A DNA stretch of 64,000 nucleotides from Halobellus sp. LT62 (GTDB taxonomy: Archaea > Halobacteriota > Halobacteria > Halobacteriales > Haloferacaceae): positions 1,426,001-1,490,000 of the forward strand of contig NZ_JAYEZO010000001.1 of the NCBI RefSeq assembly GCF_037031285.1. The letters run 5' to 3'. Below are positions 15,441 to 23,605 of this stretch, piece by piece (position 1 is the first letter of the stretch; every line of letters begins with the position of its first letter). The notes beneath the pieces are model-generated. The model searched no databases and was not told the origin of the DNA. It saw only the letters and a list, made by a program, of their open reading frames with translations. The position numbers and the translations under genes were made by a program.

Positions 15441-16100
15441 TCAGTCTCCACCCCTTCGAGCCTCGTATTCGTCGAGCATCGTCGTCACGCAGTCGTCGAT
15501 AGCTGCATAAACACGCTCGAACGTCGATTCGTCTGACCCGTGAGGATCGATGATCTGCATCTCGTGACCCGGTTCCACGATGCGGAGCAGAAACAGCCGA
15601 TCGACCGCCTCGGGGTATCGGGTCGCGTATGTGTGGTAGTTTCGATAGTCCATCACGAACAGCAGATCTGCGGTTTCGATCGCTTCGTCCGTCGATTTCA
15701 TCGCCCGATGGGAGGAGAGGCCCACACCGAACTCCGCCGCAACGGCGCGGGCGTTCGACGGCGAGCGGGGGTCGTCCAACTCGACGCTCCCGGCGGAAGC
15801 GACTTCGAGGGGAGCGAGGCCGCGGTCGACCAGTCGGTGTCGCAGCAATCGCTCCGCGAACGGGCTCCGGCAGACGTTTCCGTGGCACAGGAACAGCACC
15901 GACTCGGCCTCGCTGAGCCGATCGAGCGCGGCGCGACGGCGACGCCGTCGAGCGGTGGGAGTCGCGTGGAGCCGGCCCCAGTAGAACGCCCCGATCGCAC
16001 GGAATCGAAGGAGCTCTGAGGCGAACTGCGGGGCCAACCGGAGCAGATCTCCGAGCGATTTCCCCCGCAGCCGGCTCAGAAACGCCTTCGTTGCTGACAT
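15441..16100 (-). CDS. Low-molecular-weight protein-tyrosine phosphatase family
   Basis: A 219-residue protein with an LMW-PTP domain at about 67-215. The P-loop is VLFLCHGNVCRSPFAERLL (nucleophile Cys72, Arg78). The general-acid region is IIDPHGSDESTF near the C-terminus, with SSHRAMKS and LLFVMDYRNYHTY between. An extra basic N-terminal segment of about 60 residues (RRRRRRAALDRL) precedes it. Such enzymes dephosphorylate Tyr-P proteins or, in related ArsC forms, reduce arsenate. The single CX5R loop without the additional ArsC cysteines favours phosphatase. ATG 16100 begins MSATKAFLSRLRGK. It is divergent from a flavin reductase gene across 108 bp. Confidence 0.85.
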   Translation of the reverse strand: MSATKAFLSRLRGKSLGDLLRLAPQFASELLRFRAIGAFYWGRLHATPTARRRRRRAALDRLSEAESVLFLCHGNVCRSPFAERLLRHRLVDRGLAPLEVASAGSVELDDPRSPSNARAVAAEFGVGLSSHRAMKSTDEAIETADLLFVMDYRNYHTYATRYPEAVDRLFLLRIVEPGHEMQIIDPHGSDESTFERVYAAIDDCVTTMLDEYEARRGGD

Positions 16101-16208
16101 ACCCGTGCAAGGGACCGCGATGGGATTGTTAGGCACCGACAAACCGAGAGCCAGCGGTCCGCTGGTAGACGGCGGTGGCTTCTTGGGATATCGGAGCGAG
16201 CGGACCGT

Positions 16209-16808
16209 ATGTCCGATCAGCGGTCGTCCTCGGCGGTCGATGTCGTCGCCGTCTGCGGGAGCCTCCGCGACGAGAGCTACACGCGCCGCGCGCTCGAACG
16301 CGCGCTCGACGGCGTCCGCGACGCGGGCGGCACCGGCGAGGTGCTCGACCTCCGGGCGTACGACCTGCCGGTGTTTGACGCCGATCGGGACACCCAAGGC
16401 GACAGCGCGGCCGTCGTGCGTCGGATCCGAGAGGCCGACGCGGTGCTGTTGGGAACGCCGATGTACCACGGGTCGTACTCGGGCGTGCTGAAGAACGCGC
16501 TCGATTACTGCGGCTTCGACGAGTTCGAGGGCAAGACCGTGGGGCTGCTGGCGGTCGCCGGCGGCGGCTTTCCGGTCTCGGCGCTGGAGCATCTTCGATC
16601 CGTCTGTCGCGCTCTCGACGCGTGGGTCCTCCCGCACCAAGCGGCGCTGCCGAACGTCTCGAAGCGCTTCGACGGCGACGACATCGTCGACGAGGGCCTC
16701 GACGAGCGGGTTCGCGTGCTCGGCCGGCGCGTCGTCGAGTACGCGCGAATCGAACCGGATCCCTCGACCTTCGAGGCCGACGAGAACGTCGGCGGCGAGG
16801 GACGGTAG
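16209..16808 (+). CDS. NAD(P)H-dependent FMN reductase family
   Basis: A 199-residue flavodoxin-like reductase of the SsuE/ArsH/WrbA-related group. The phosphate-binding loop is VDVVAVCGSLRDESYTRRALE. Next come EADAVLLGTPMYHGSYSGVLKNALDYC, the flavin-binding GTP-x-Y-x-x-S motif, and GLLAVAGGGFPVSALEHLR. It transfers electrons from NAD(P)H to FMN or reduces quinones. The tail (DPSTFEADENVGGEGR) is acidic. It is a lone gene between the divergent phosphatase and thymidine kinase. Confidence 0.88.
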   Translation: MSDQRSSSAVDVVAVCGSLRDESYTRRALERALDGVRDAGGTGEVLDLRAYDLPVFDADRDTQGDSAAVVRRIREADAVLLGTPMYHGSYSGVLKNALDYCGFDEFEGKTVGLLAVAGGGFPVSALEHLRSVCRALDAWVLPHQAALPNVSKRFDGDDIVDEGLDERVRVLGRRVVEYARIEPDPSTFEADENVGGEGR

Positions 16809-16899
16809 CGCGCGGACGCCGATCCCGACTCCGGCGCGGGGATCGTCGGAGTCGACCGAAGAACAACGATTTTGACCCTCCATCACGCTCGGACATCGT

Positions 16900-17487
16900 A
16901 TGCACGCCATCACGAACAGCGGGTGGATCGAAGTCGTCACGGGGTCGATGTTCTCGGGGAAGACCGAGGAGGTCCTCCGGCGACTTCGGCGCGCGGAGAT
17001 CGCGGGCCAAGAGGTCGCGGTGTTCAAGCCCGGCATCGACGACCGCTACGGGGAGACCACCGTCGGGTCGCACGCGGGTCGCCAGTGGGACGCGAGCGTC
17101 GTTGCCAACGAGGGCGACGACGTCTGGGAGATCCGAGAGCACCTCAACGGCGAAGACGTCGTCGCGATCGACGAGGCGAACTTCTTCGCCCCGGAGCTCG
17201 TCGACGTCTGCCAGCAGTTGGCCGCCGACGGCCGTCGCGTCATCGTTTCGGGCATCGACCAGACCTACCGGGGAGAGCCGTTCGATCCCCTCCCGCAGCT
17301 GATGGCCGTCGCCGAGTACGTCGACAAGTTGCAGGCGATCTGCGCGCTGTGCGGTGAACCCGCGACGCGGAACCAGCGCCTCGTCGACGGCGAACCCGCA
17401 CACGTCGACGAACCGACCATCGTCGTCGGGGCCGACGAGTCCTACGAGGCGCGGTGCCGGAACTGTCATACCCTCCGGCGCGACTAG
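16900..17487 (+). CDS. tdk: Thymidine kinase
   Basis: A 195-residue type II thymidine kinase. The P-loop is VVTGSMFSGKTEEVLRRLR, the Walker B-type region EDVVAIDEANFFAPEL, and the lasso region GIDQTYRGEPFDPL. The zinc site is ICALCGEPATRNQR with a second pair CRNCHTLRRD. It phosphorylates thymidine for salvage to dTMP. Length and motif order match family members. The next gene begins 12 bp downstream and may be co-transcribed. Confidence 0.95.
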   Translation: MHAITNSGWIEVVTGSMFSGKTEEVLRRLRRAEIAGQEVAVFKPGIDDRYGETTVGSHAGRQWDASVVANEGDDVWEIREHLNGEDVVAIDEANFFAPELVDVCQQLAADGRRVIVSGIDQTYRGEPFDPLPQLMAVAEYVDKLQAICALCGEPATRNQRLVDGEPAHVDEPTIVVGADESYEARCRNCHTLRRD

Positions 17488-17499
17488 TTCGAATCGAAC

Positions 17500-18102
17500 G
17501 TGACGACGTGGGTCGAGAATCCGAGCGGCGGACGCGAGCGCGGACCGCGGGGACTCGCGCGGGCGTGGGTCGAAGTCCTCCTCCGACCGGAACAGTTCTT
17601 CCGAAACGGCGTCGCTCCCGGCGATCAGGCACCCGGCTTGGTCTTCGCTGTCGCCGTCGCCGTCGCGTACGCGATCGGTCTTTTCGCGTTCGTACCCGGG
17701 CGGATCCCCTCTCTCGCGGGCGGACGGGTGGTGTCGGCCGTCGTCGCTCTCGCGGTCGTGGCGCTGGTCATCGCGCCGGCGGTGCTGCACCTGACCGCCG
17801 CGCTCCAGACGGTGATCCTGATCCTCGCGGTCCGCGACCGCGCGGGGATTAGCGAGACCGTGCAGGTGATCGCGTACGCGACGGCCCCCTGCGCCGTCGC
17901 CGGGATCCCGTCGCCGTGGCTCCGATTCGCCTGTGCGCTGTACGGGACCGCGCTGCTCGTCGTCGGGCTTCGAGCGGTTCACGGGACGACGACGACCCGT
18001 GCGGTCGTTGCGGCCGCGGTCCCGGCGGCGCTACTGTTCGGCACCGCGTTCGGCGGCATCGACGCCGGCAGGGCCGTACTCCGTGCGCTGGGGCTGATCT
18101 GA
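17500..18102 (+). CDS. Yip1-like integral membrane protein
   Basis: A 200-residue protein with five hydrophobic segments (about 45-65, 78-102, 108-125, 138-155 and 165-185). The N-terminal soluble stretch contains VEVLLRPEQFFRNGVAPGDQAPGL, the opening typical of haloarchaeal YIP1-family proteins. The start is GTG 17500 (MTTWVENPSGG). Function in archaea is unknown, and eukaryotic Yip1 relatives act in membrane trafficking. The 12 bp gap from tdk suggests one transcript. Confidence 0.8.
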   Translation: MTTWVENPSGGRERGPRGLARAWVEVLLRPEQFFRNGVAPGDQAPGLVFAVAVAVAYAIGLFAFVPGRIPSLAGGRVVSAVVALAVVALVIAPAVLHLTAALQTVILILAVRDRAGISETVQVIAYATAPCAVAGIPSPWLRFACALYGTALLVVGLRAVHGTTTTRAVVAAAVPAALLFGTAFGGIDAGRAVLRALGLI

Positions 18103-18211
18103 GCGACGCCCGTTCGGCGATGATCGGGCGGTGCGCGGGTCGGTGACAACTGTTCGCTCGACCAGCAGGAATTCGACAGTCGTTTTAGGCGCGACCCATT
18201 TTACTCTCGCA

Positions 18212-20356
18212 ATGGATTGGATTACGCACGACGAAGATGTCTGGTTCGATTTCAGGGGAAATTCCCCAAAACAACTCACGCCGGGGCGGTTTTATAAGGG
18301 TACCGTCGATGGATTCGCGGATTTCGGCGTTTTCGTCGATCTCGCGCCCGGGGTCACCGGGCTCCTACACCGCAGCGAACTCGACCGTCGCCTCGAAAGC
18401 CTCGATTGGGACTCGGGCGACACCGTCTTCGTCCAAGTGAAGAACGTCCGAAGCAACGGGAACATCGACCTCGGCTGGTCGATCCGGCAGTCCGAATCGG
18501 AGTTCCGCGGCGCTCGCGTCCACGACCCCGAGGGCGACGCCGACGGCGACGCAATCGAAACAGACGAGAACGACGGGCCGGACCCGGTGAAAAAGAAACC
18601 GAAGGGAGCCTCGACGAAGTCCCGAACGGGAAACGGGACTGAGGCGGCGGCGAAAGGGGGGCCGTCGACCGCTGAGAACGAGACCGGAAATGACGAGTCA
18701 GAAGGGAGCTCGGGAGACGCCACAGAGGGCGCGTTCGAGTTCGACAGCGAGACCGCAGACGACGAGACCGCAGACGAGGACGAGGCCGCAGGCGAAGAGC
18801 GCGACGCGGCGGGCTCGGACGACGTTGAGGACGAGGTCCCGAGCGAGGACGACGAGGAGCCCGAACGCGTCTCCGTCGATTCGCTGGGCGACCGCGTCGG
18901 CGACCTCGTCCGCATCGAGGGCGAAATCGTGGGCGCGCGCCAGACCGGCGGCCCGACGATCTTCGAGATCCGAGACGAGACCGGCGTCGTCGACTGCGCG
19001 GCGTTCGTTGAGGCGGGCGTCCGCGCCTACCCCGAGATCGACGAGGGCGACGTCGTCCGGCTCGACGGCGAGGTCGAACTCCGACGGGGCGAACTGCAAG
19101 TCGAGACCGAGGACCTGACCGAACTCACCGACGACGAGGCCGACGCGGTCGCCCAGCGGCTCGAGGACGCCCTCTCCGAAAAGGCGCGTCCCGAGTCGGT
19201 CGAACCGCTCGCCGAGGACGACGCCGTCGACGCCATCACCGAGCAGCTCGCCGACGCCGCCGAGGCGATCCGCGCGGCCGTGTTGGAGTCGCGACCGATC
19301 GTCGTCCGCCACGCCGCCACCGCCGACGGCTACGTCGCCGGCGCGGCCATCGAGCGGGCAGTGCTCCCGCTCATCCGCGAGGAGCACGCCCGCGCGGACG
19401 CGGAGTATCACTTCTTCACGCGCCGGCCGCTCGACGACCCCGTCTACGGGATGGACGCGGCGACGAACGACGTGACGCGGATGCTACAGGACAACGAGAG
19501 ACACGACGAGAAGCTCCCGCTCGTCGTCCTCGTCGGCGTCGGCGGCACGACCGACTCCCTCGACGGCCTCGGACTGCTCGGCGTCTACGGCGCGTCCAAG
19601 GTCGTCATCGACGCCGAGGCGGTCGACGCGGAGATCGAAGACGAGGCGAGCGTGCTCGTCTCGCCGAGTCTCGCCGAGGTCGACGCGGCCGACCTCTCGA
19701 CGGGCGCGCTCGGCGCGAACGTCGCCGGGGCCGTCAACGCCGACGTGACAGACGACCTCGCACACCTCCCCGCCGTGAGCTACTGGGAGGGCGCACCGCA
19801 GGCCTACCTCGATCTCGCGGACGGCGCGGGATACGACGCCGACCGGACCCGCGAACTCCGCGAGGCCGTCGCGCTCGAAGCGTACTACCAGTCCTACCAG
19901 GACAAGCGAGAGCTCATCACCGACCTCCTGTTCGAGGACGACGGCGGCCTCGCCGGACACGTCTCCGAGCAGTACCGGATCAAACTCGACGACGAGGTCG
20001 AAACAGCCGAGGCGAATCTCGAATCCCGCGAAATCGATGGTGTCGACGTCGCCGTCCTCGACGCCGACTCCTACAGCCACCAGTTCGACTTCCCGCCGAC
20101 GTCGCTGCTCGCCGACGCGCTGCACCGGCAGGCCGAGGACGAACGGTCGGTGACGGTCGTCTACTCGACGGACGAACTGTTCGTCCGCTCGGACGCCGAC
20201 GTCGACGTCCGCGCCGCGGCCGCTGACGCCCGGGAAGCGGTTCCGGAGGGCGGAATCACGGCGGTCGGGATCCGACAGAACCGCGTCGAGTTCCTCTCTG
20301 GTGCGCGCGAGGACGTCGTCGACGCCGTCACCGAGGCGGTCGTCGACCAGCTCTGA
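18212..20356 (+). CDS. S1-OB-DHH domain protein (RecJ-like family, DHH motif not seen)
   Basis: A 714-residue multidomain protein. An S1 RNA-binding domain lies at about 22-90 (RFYKGTVDGFADFGVFVDL). A very acidic linker spans about 100-215. An OB fold lies near 230-310 (VRIEGEIVGARQTGGPTIFEIRD). A DHH/RecJ-like region starts at VVRHAATADGYVAGAAIE and ends in a DHHA1-like part. The usual HADADG is HAATADG, and where a DHH triad is expected the sequence reads KVVIDAEAVDAE, so phosphoesterase activity is doubtful. ATG 18212 fits a promoter TTTTAGGC about 28 nt upstream and a leaderless mRNA. Haloarchaeal homologues keep this domain order. A nucleic-acid-binding role, possibly replication or RNA processing, is likely. 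Confidence 0.85.
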   Translation: MDWITHDEDVWFDFRGNSPKQLTPGRFYKGTVDGFADFGVFVDLAPGVTGLLHRSELDRRLESLDWDSGDTVFVQVKNVRSNGNIDLGWSIRQSESEFRGARVHDPEGDADGDAIETDENDGPDPVKKKPKGASTKSRTGNGTEAAAKGGPSTAENETGNDESEGSSGDATEGAFEFDSETADDETADEDEAAGEERDAAGSDDVEDEVPSEDDEEPERVSVDSLGDRVGDLVRIEGEIVGARQTGGPTIFEIRDETGVVDCAAFVEAGVRAYPEIDEGDVVRLDGEVELRRGELQVETEDLTELTDDEADAVAQRLEDALSEKARPESVEPLAEDDAVDAITEQLADAAEAIRAAVLESRPIVVRHAATADGYVAGAAIERAVLPLIREEHARADAEYHFFTRRPLDDPVYGMDAATNDVTRMLQDNERHDEKLPLVVLVGVGGTTDSLDGLGLLGVYGASKVVIDAEAVDAEIEDEASVLVSPSLAEVDAADLSTGALGANVAGAVNADVTDDLAHLPAVSYWEGAPQAYLDLADGAGYDADRTRELREAVALEAYYQSYQDKRELITDLLFEDDGGLAGHVSEQYRIKLDDEVETAEANLESREIDGVDVAVLDADSYSHQFDFPPTSLLADALHRQAEDERSVTVVYSTDELFVRSDADVDVRAAAADAREAVPEGGITAVGIRQNRVEFLSGAREDVVDAVTEAVVDQL

Positions 20357-20405
20357 AACGATCGTCGACCAGCGCCGAGAACGAGCATCGACCAGCTCTG
20401 AAACG
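20343..20405. repeat. 18 bp direct repeat at the DHH gene 3' end
   Basis: TCGACCAGCTCTGAAACG occurs at 20343-20360, covering the stop codon, and again at 20388-20405. The shorter GTCGACCAGC lies between them near 20364. The 45 bp period suggests a local duplication of the gene's 3' end. It may have been driven by replication slippage and has no obvious function. Confidence 0.6.
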
Positions 20406-20504
20406 CCGTTCGGGTCGTTTTCGACACTTCTCTCTCGACACACGTTTCGACTCACAGGCTCCGGAGCGACACGCTTAACCGCGAAACGCGACGAACAGGC
20501 GGTA

Positions 20505-20546
20505 ATGACTCGCTCGTCGCAACCGCCGGAGGTGAGCCCTCCGTGA
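20505..20546 (+). promoter_or_regulatory. Possible 13-residue upstream ORF coupled to elp3
   Basis: ATG 20505 opens a 13-codon frame (MTRSSQPPEVSPP) whose TGA overlaps the GTG start of elp3 (GTGA). A TTAACC box about 30 nt upstream would start a transcript close to this ATG, and GGAGGTGA inside the frame is a strong Shine-Dalgarno site for the elp3 GTG. It may be either a coupled leader peptide or simply a short leader. Confidence 0.35.
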
Positions 20547-22231
20547 GCACCGACGCCGACGCAGAAGGCGGGGACGCCGAAGCGGAGCCCACCGAAACGG
20601 AGGCGTTCCGGCGCACCTGCGAAGACCTCGTCGAGCGGATCCTCGACGGGGACGTCGGCCGCGACGACCTCGAATCGGCGAAGCTCGACGCCTGCTCGAC
20701 GCATTCCTCGCCGAAGGTCCCGAAGAACGTCGAGATACTCCAACACGCGCCGAAGGGCCGACGCGAGGAGGTCAAGGAAGTCGTCCGACGCAAACCCGTC
20801 CGGACCGCCTCGGGCGTCTCGCCGGTCGCGATAATGACCTCTCCGCATATGTGCCCGCACGGGAAGTGCCTGTACTGTCCCGGCGGCCCGGCCTCGGAGT
20901 TCGACTCCTCGCAGTCCTACACCGGCCACGAGCCCGCCGCCGCCCGCGGCGAGCAGAACGAGTACGATCCGTACGGGCAGGTGACGCTCCGACTCGAACA
21001 ACTCAGACACATCGGCCACCCCGTCGACAAGGTCGAACTCATCCTGATGGGCGGAACGATGACCGCGCGGAGTCACGACTACCAAGAGTGGTTCGTCAAG
21101 CGCGCGCTGGAGGCGCTGAACGACTACGACCTCGGTTCGGAGCCGCGGCCCGCGGAGGATCAGTCGTTCAAGCCCGATCCCGCGGACGTCGACTTCCGCT
21201 ACGTCGAGGATGTCATCGCCGAGAACGAGACGGCCGACATCCGCAACATCGGCACGACCTTCGAGACGAAGCCCGACTGGTGCGACCCCGAGCAGATCGA
21301 CCGAATGCTCGGTCTCGGAGCGACGAAGGTCGAAGTCGGCGTGCAGACGACCTACGAGCGGATCAACAGAGAGATGCACCGCGGCCACGGCGTGCAGGCG
21401 TCGATCGACGCGAACCGTCGGCTCCGAGACTCCGGGTTCAAGGTCGGCTTCCATATGATGCCGGGACAGCCGGGGATGACCAAGGAGATGATTCTGGAGG
21501 ACTTCCGGCAGCTCTTCGAGCGGGAGGAGTACCGCCCGGACTACCTCAAGATTTACCCGACGCTCGTCGTCCGCGGGACGCGCGTGTACGACCAGTGGCG
21601 GCGCAACGAGTTCGACCCCCTCGGCAACGAGGAGGCCGCCGAGATCGTTGCCGAGGTTATGGGGATGATCCCCGAGTACACGCGCCTGCAGCGGGTCCAG
21701 CGCGATATCCCCGCCGATTTCATCGACGCGGGAGTTTGGAAATCGAATCTCCGACAGCTCGCCCAGCAGCGCGCCGACGAACAAGGGATCGAAGTGCGGG
21801 ACATCCGCGCCCGCGAGGCCGGGATGAACGACGCAGACCCCGACCCCGAGCGGGTCGAGTTGAACGTCAAGACGTACGACGTCGCCGGCGGTACCGAGCA
21901 CTTCCTCGCGTTCGAGGACTCAGTCGAGGACCTGCTCGTCGGCTTCTGTCGGCTCCGCTTCCCGAACGATCCCGTTCGCCGCGAACTCGAAGACGCCGCG
22001 ATCGTCCGAGAACTCCACGTCTACGGTAGCGAGGCCGGAATCGGTAGCGGCGAGGGCGAGTGGCAGCACAAGGGCTACGGACGCCGCCTGATCCGTCGCG
22101 CGGAGGAGCTCGCCGCCGACGCGGGCTACCGTGACCTCGCGATCATCTCCGGCATCGGTGCGCGAGAGTACTACCGCGAGAAGCTGGGCTACCATCAGGA
22201 CGGTCCCTACGTCTCGAAGCGACTGTCCTGA
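20543..22231 (+). CDS. elp3: Elp3: tRNA wobble-uridine carboxymethylation radical-SAM/acetyltransferase
   Basis: A 562-residue Elp3. The radical-SAM domain holds the iron-sulfur motif Cys104-x4-Cys109-x2-Cys112 in HMCPHGKCLYCPGG. It continues with ILMGGTMTARSHDYQEWFVK, VEVGVQTTYERINREMHRGH and the PGQPGMTKEM region. The C-terminal GNAT domain is about 400-562 (LHVYGSEAGIGSGEGEWQHKGYGRRL acetyl-CoA site). It makes the cm5U-type modification at tRNA U34. GTG 20543 is preceded by a strong GGAGGTGA eight bases away. Length and both domains are normal. It follows the DHH protein with a 186 bp gap and has its own TATA-like box. Confidence 0.95.
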   Translation: MSTDADAEGGDAEAEPTETEAFRRTCEDLVERILDGDVGRDDLESAKLDACSTHSSPKVPKNVEILQHAPKGRREEVKEVVRRKPVRTASGVSPVAIMTSPHMCPHGKCLYCPGGPASEFDSSQSYTGHEPAAARGEQNEYDPYGQVTLRLEQLRHIGHPVDKVELILMGGTMTARSHDYQEWFVKRALEALNDYDLGSEPRPAEDQSFKPDPADVDFRYVEDVIAENETADIRNIGTTFETKPDWCDPEQIDRMLGLGATKVEVGVQTTYERINREMHRGHGVQASIDANRRLRDSGFKVGFHMMPGQPGMTKEMILEDFRQLFEREEYRPDYLKIYPTLVVRGTRVYDQWRRNEFDPLGNEEAAEIVAEVMGMIPEYTRLQRVQRDIPADFIDAGVWKSNLRQLAQQRADEQGIEVRDIRAREAGMNDADPDPERVELNVKTYDVAGGTEHFLAFEDSVEDLLVGFCRLRFPNDPVRRELEDAAIVRELHVYGSEAGIGSGEGEWQHKGYGRRLIRRAEELAADAGYRDLAIISGIGAREYYREKLGYHQDGPYVSKRLS

Positions 22232-22531
22232 GTTGATACGTTCTGACCGCTTTCAGATGGATCTCTGAGTGTCGAGATGGCGAACAGTCGGCACCCGCTT
22301 GCGACTCGCGACGACGTCCCCACCAGCGTCGTCGCCGTCGCTCCCCACGTCGACGTGCCGAGCCTCACCGAGTTTGCAAGGCTGTAGCCATCGATCGCAC
22401 GATGACGTGCGATCGGATGCAACAACAGTTGCAAACGCGGTGAGACCGCGACCCGACGCGGGGTCGTTCTCAGATCACGGGGTTGCTGGCCTCGTCATCG
22501 TATAAAACCGTTCGCGGGACAGGTGGAAGCG
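22232..22531. other. Intergenic region after elp3
   Basis: No supported gene. A 36-codon frame at 22277-22387 has no recognisable features. The segment holds the hairpin at 22392-22415 and, just after it, the small inverted repeat GCAAC-AACA-GTTGC (near 22418-22433). A TATA-like CGTATAAAACCG lies near 22498-22509. Confidence 0.45.
22392..22415. other. Perfect 9 bp hairpin
   Basis: CGATCGCAC (22392-22400) and GTGCGATCG (22407-22415) pair perfectly around a six-base loop. It lies about 160 bp after elp3 and 115 bp beyond the end of the GNAT gene read from the other side. It could be a terminator for either transcript or a protein site. No T-run follows directly. Confidence 0.5.
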
Positions 22532-23068
22532 CTACGGCAGGTCCTTCTCCATCTCGATATGCGGAATTCCGGCCTCCTCGAACTCCTCGCCGAAGGCGTC
22601 GTAGCCGAGTCGCTCGTAGAATTCTCGAACGTGTGTCTGCGCGTGTAGCGCGAGGCGTTCGACGGATTGCTCGCGCGCGTACGACTCGAGAGCGTCCATC
22701 AGTTCCCGACCCCAGTCTTCGCCGCGTCTGTCGGCTGCGACGGCGACGCGCTCGACCTTTCCCGTCGTCCCCTCGGCAGCGTCCGCGCGAGCTGGTTCGT
22801 CGCCGTCGACGACTCTGAAGCGCGCCGCGCCGACGACGTCGCCGTCGTCGTAGGCGACGAAGTGCGTCGCGTCGGCGTCCGGTTCGTCGTGTTCGTCCCA
22901 CTCGATTTCCTCGTCGACCCCCTGTTCGTCGACGAAAACCGCGCGCCGGACGGCGAACGCGTCGCGGCGTTCGGTGTCGGAAGCGACGACGAATACGCCG
23001 GTTCGACCCGCGCGGCTGGATTGCTCGGGGTCCGTGTGCGTCGTGTCCGGGTTGCGCTCGGAGTTCAC
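22532..23068 (-). CDS. GNAT-family N-acetyltransferase
   Basis: A 178-residue protein with an ElaA/YjcF-type GNAT domain. The start of the fold is FAVRRAVFVDEQGVDEEIEWD, the core strands are ATHFVAYDDGDVVGAARFRVV, the acetyl-CoA pyrophosphate loop is VERVAVAADRRGEDWGRELM, and the C-terminal ALHAQTHVREFYERLGYDAFG. The first ~25 residues are a low-complexity acidic extension. The substrate cannot be told from sequence. The gene stands alone. Confidence 0.88.
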   Translation of the reverse strand: MNSERNPDTTHTDPEQSSRAGRTGVFVVASDTERRDAFAVRRAVFVDEQGVDEEIEWDEHDEPDADATHFVAYDDGDVVGAARFRVVDGDEPARADAAEGTTGKVERVAVAADRRGEDWGRELMDALESYAREQSVERLALHAQTHVREFYERLGYDAFGEEFEEAGIPHIEMEKDLP

Positions 23069-23207
23069 GCGCGATGCAACGCGAGCCGAGAGAGTGAGTA
23101 TTTCGAATTGTACAGACCATCGACCGTAGTGAAACCGCTAGTCGTCACTGGAAGAAAGAAGCCGTGACCTGCGAGAATTGACGCGTCGCTGCGTCACGTT
23201 GCATTTC

Positions 23208-23225
23208 GCCCGAGCGAACTCGGGC
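23208..23225. terminator. Stable hairpin between cspA and the GNAT gene
   Basis: GCCCGAG-CGAA-CTCGGGC is a 7 bp perfect stem with a stable tetraloop, 50 bp downstream of the cspA stop on the minus strand. No U-run follows on that strand, so termination is only a suggestion. Confidence 0.35.
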
Positions 23226-23274
23226 AGAATGAAAAGCCGTCTACTGTCGCCGCAGAGGGCGACTGAAGTCGGTA

Positions 23275-23469
23275 TTAGTTACGAACGAGGTTCGTCGCGC
23301 GCGGTCCCTTGGGCGAGGATTCGATCTCGAAGTCGACGTCCTGTCCCTCTTCGAGGTCCGGGCCACCGACATCCTCCATGTGGAAGAAAACGTCGTCGTC
23401 AGCGTCGTCCGTCGAAATGAAACCGTAACCGCCAGTGTCGTTGAAGAAATCAACCTTACCGTTTGCCAT
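23275..23469 (-). CDS. cspA: Cold-shock domain protein
   Basis: A 64-residue single cold-shock domain beginning MANGKVDFFNDTGGYGFI (RNP1-like GYGFI) with RNP2-like DVFFHMEDV, then GQDVDFEIESSPKGPRATN. Haloarchaeal Csp proteins bind single-stranded RNA or DNA and act as RNA chaperones. The true start is ATG 23469. A longer open frame continues upstream but is not CSD-like. Length is normal for the family. Confidence 0.93.
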   Translation of the reverse strand: MANGKVDFFNDTGGYGFISTDDADDDVFFHMEDVGGPDLEEGQDVDFEIESSPKGPRATNLVRN

Positions 23470-23605
23470 TGCAAACAAACGTACATCCCCGTTACGGATA
23501 AGACTTGTGAGGGTCGCGGTACCACGACCATCGGGACCGACGACGCGAGGTTCCCGATCCCGCGTTGTCGGCGAGATCGTTGTCGGGAGGATTCGTGTGC
23601 AGGCG

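Noticed and set aside
16129-17982. A 617-codon minus-strand frame over the flavin reductase and thymidine kinase genes
   Set aside because: Arg/Pro-rich shadow opposite two enzymes with intact motifs.
19484-21901. An open frame of 805 codons on the minus strand
   Set aside because: It lies antisense to the DHH and elp3 genes, whose plus-strand products are clearly recognisable. It is a shadow of GC-rich codon usage.
22277-22387. A 36-codon frame after elp3
   Set aside because: No motif, no clear ribosome site. Could be real but cannot be supported from sequence alone.
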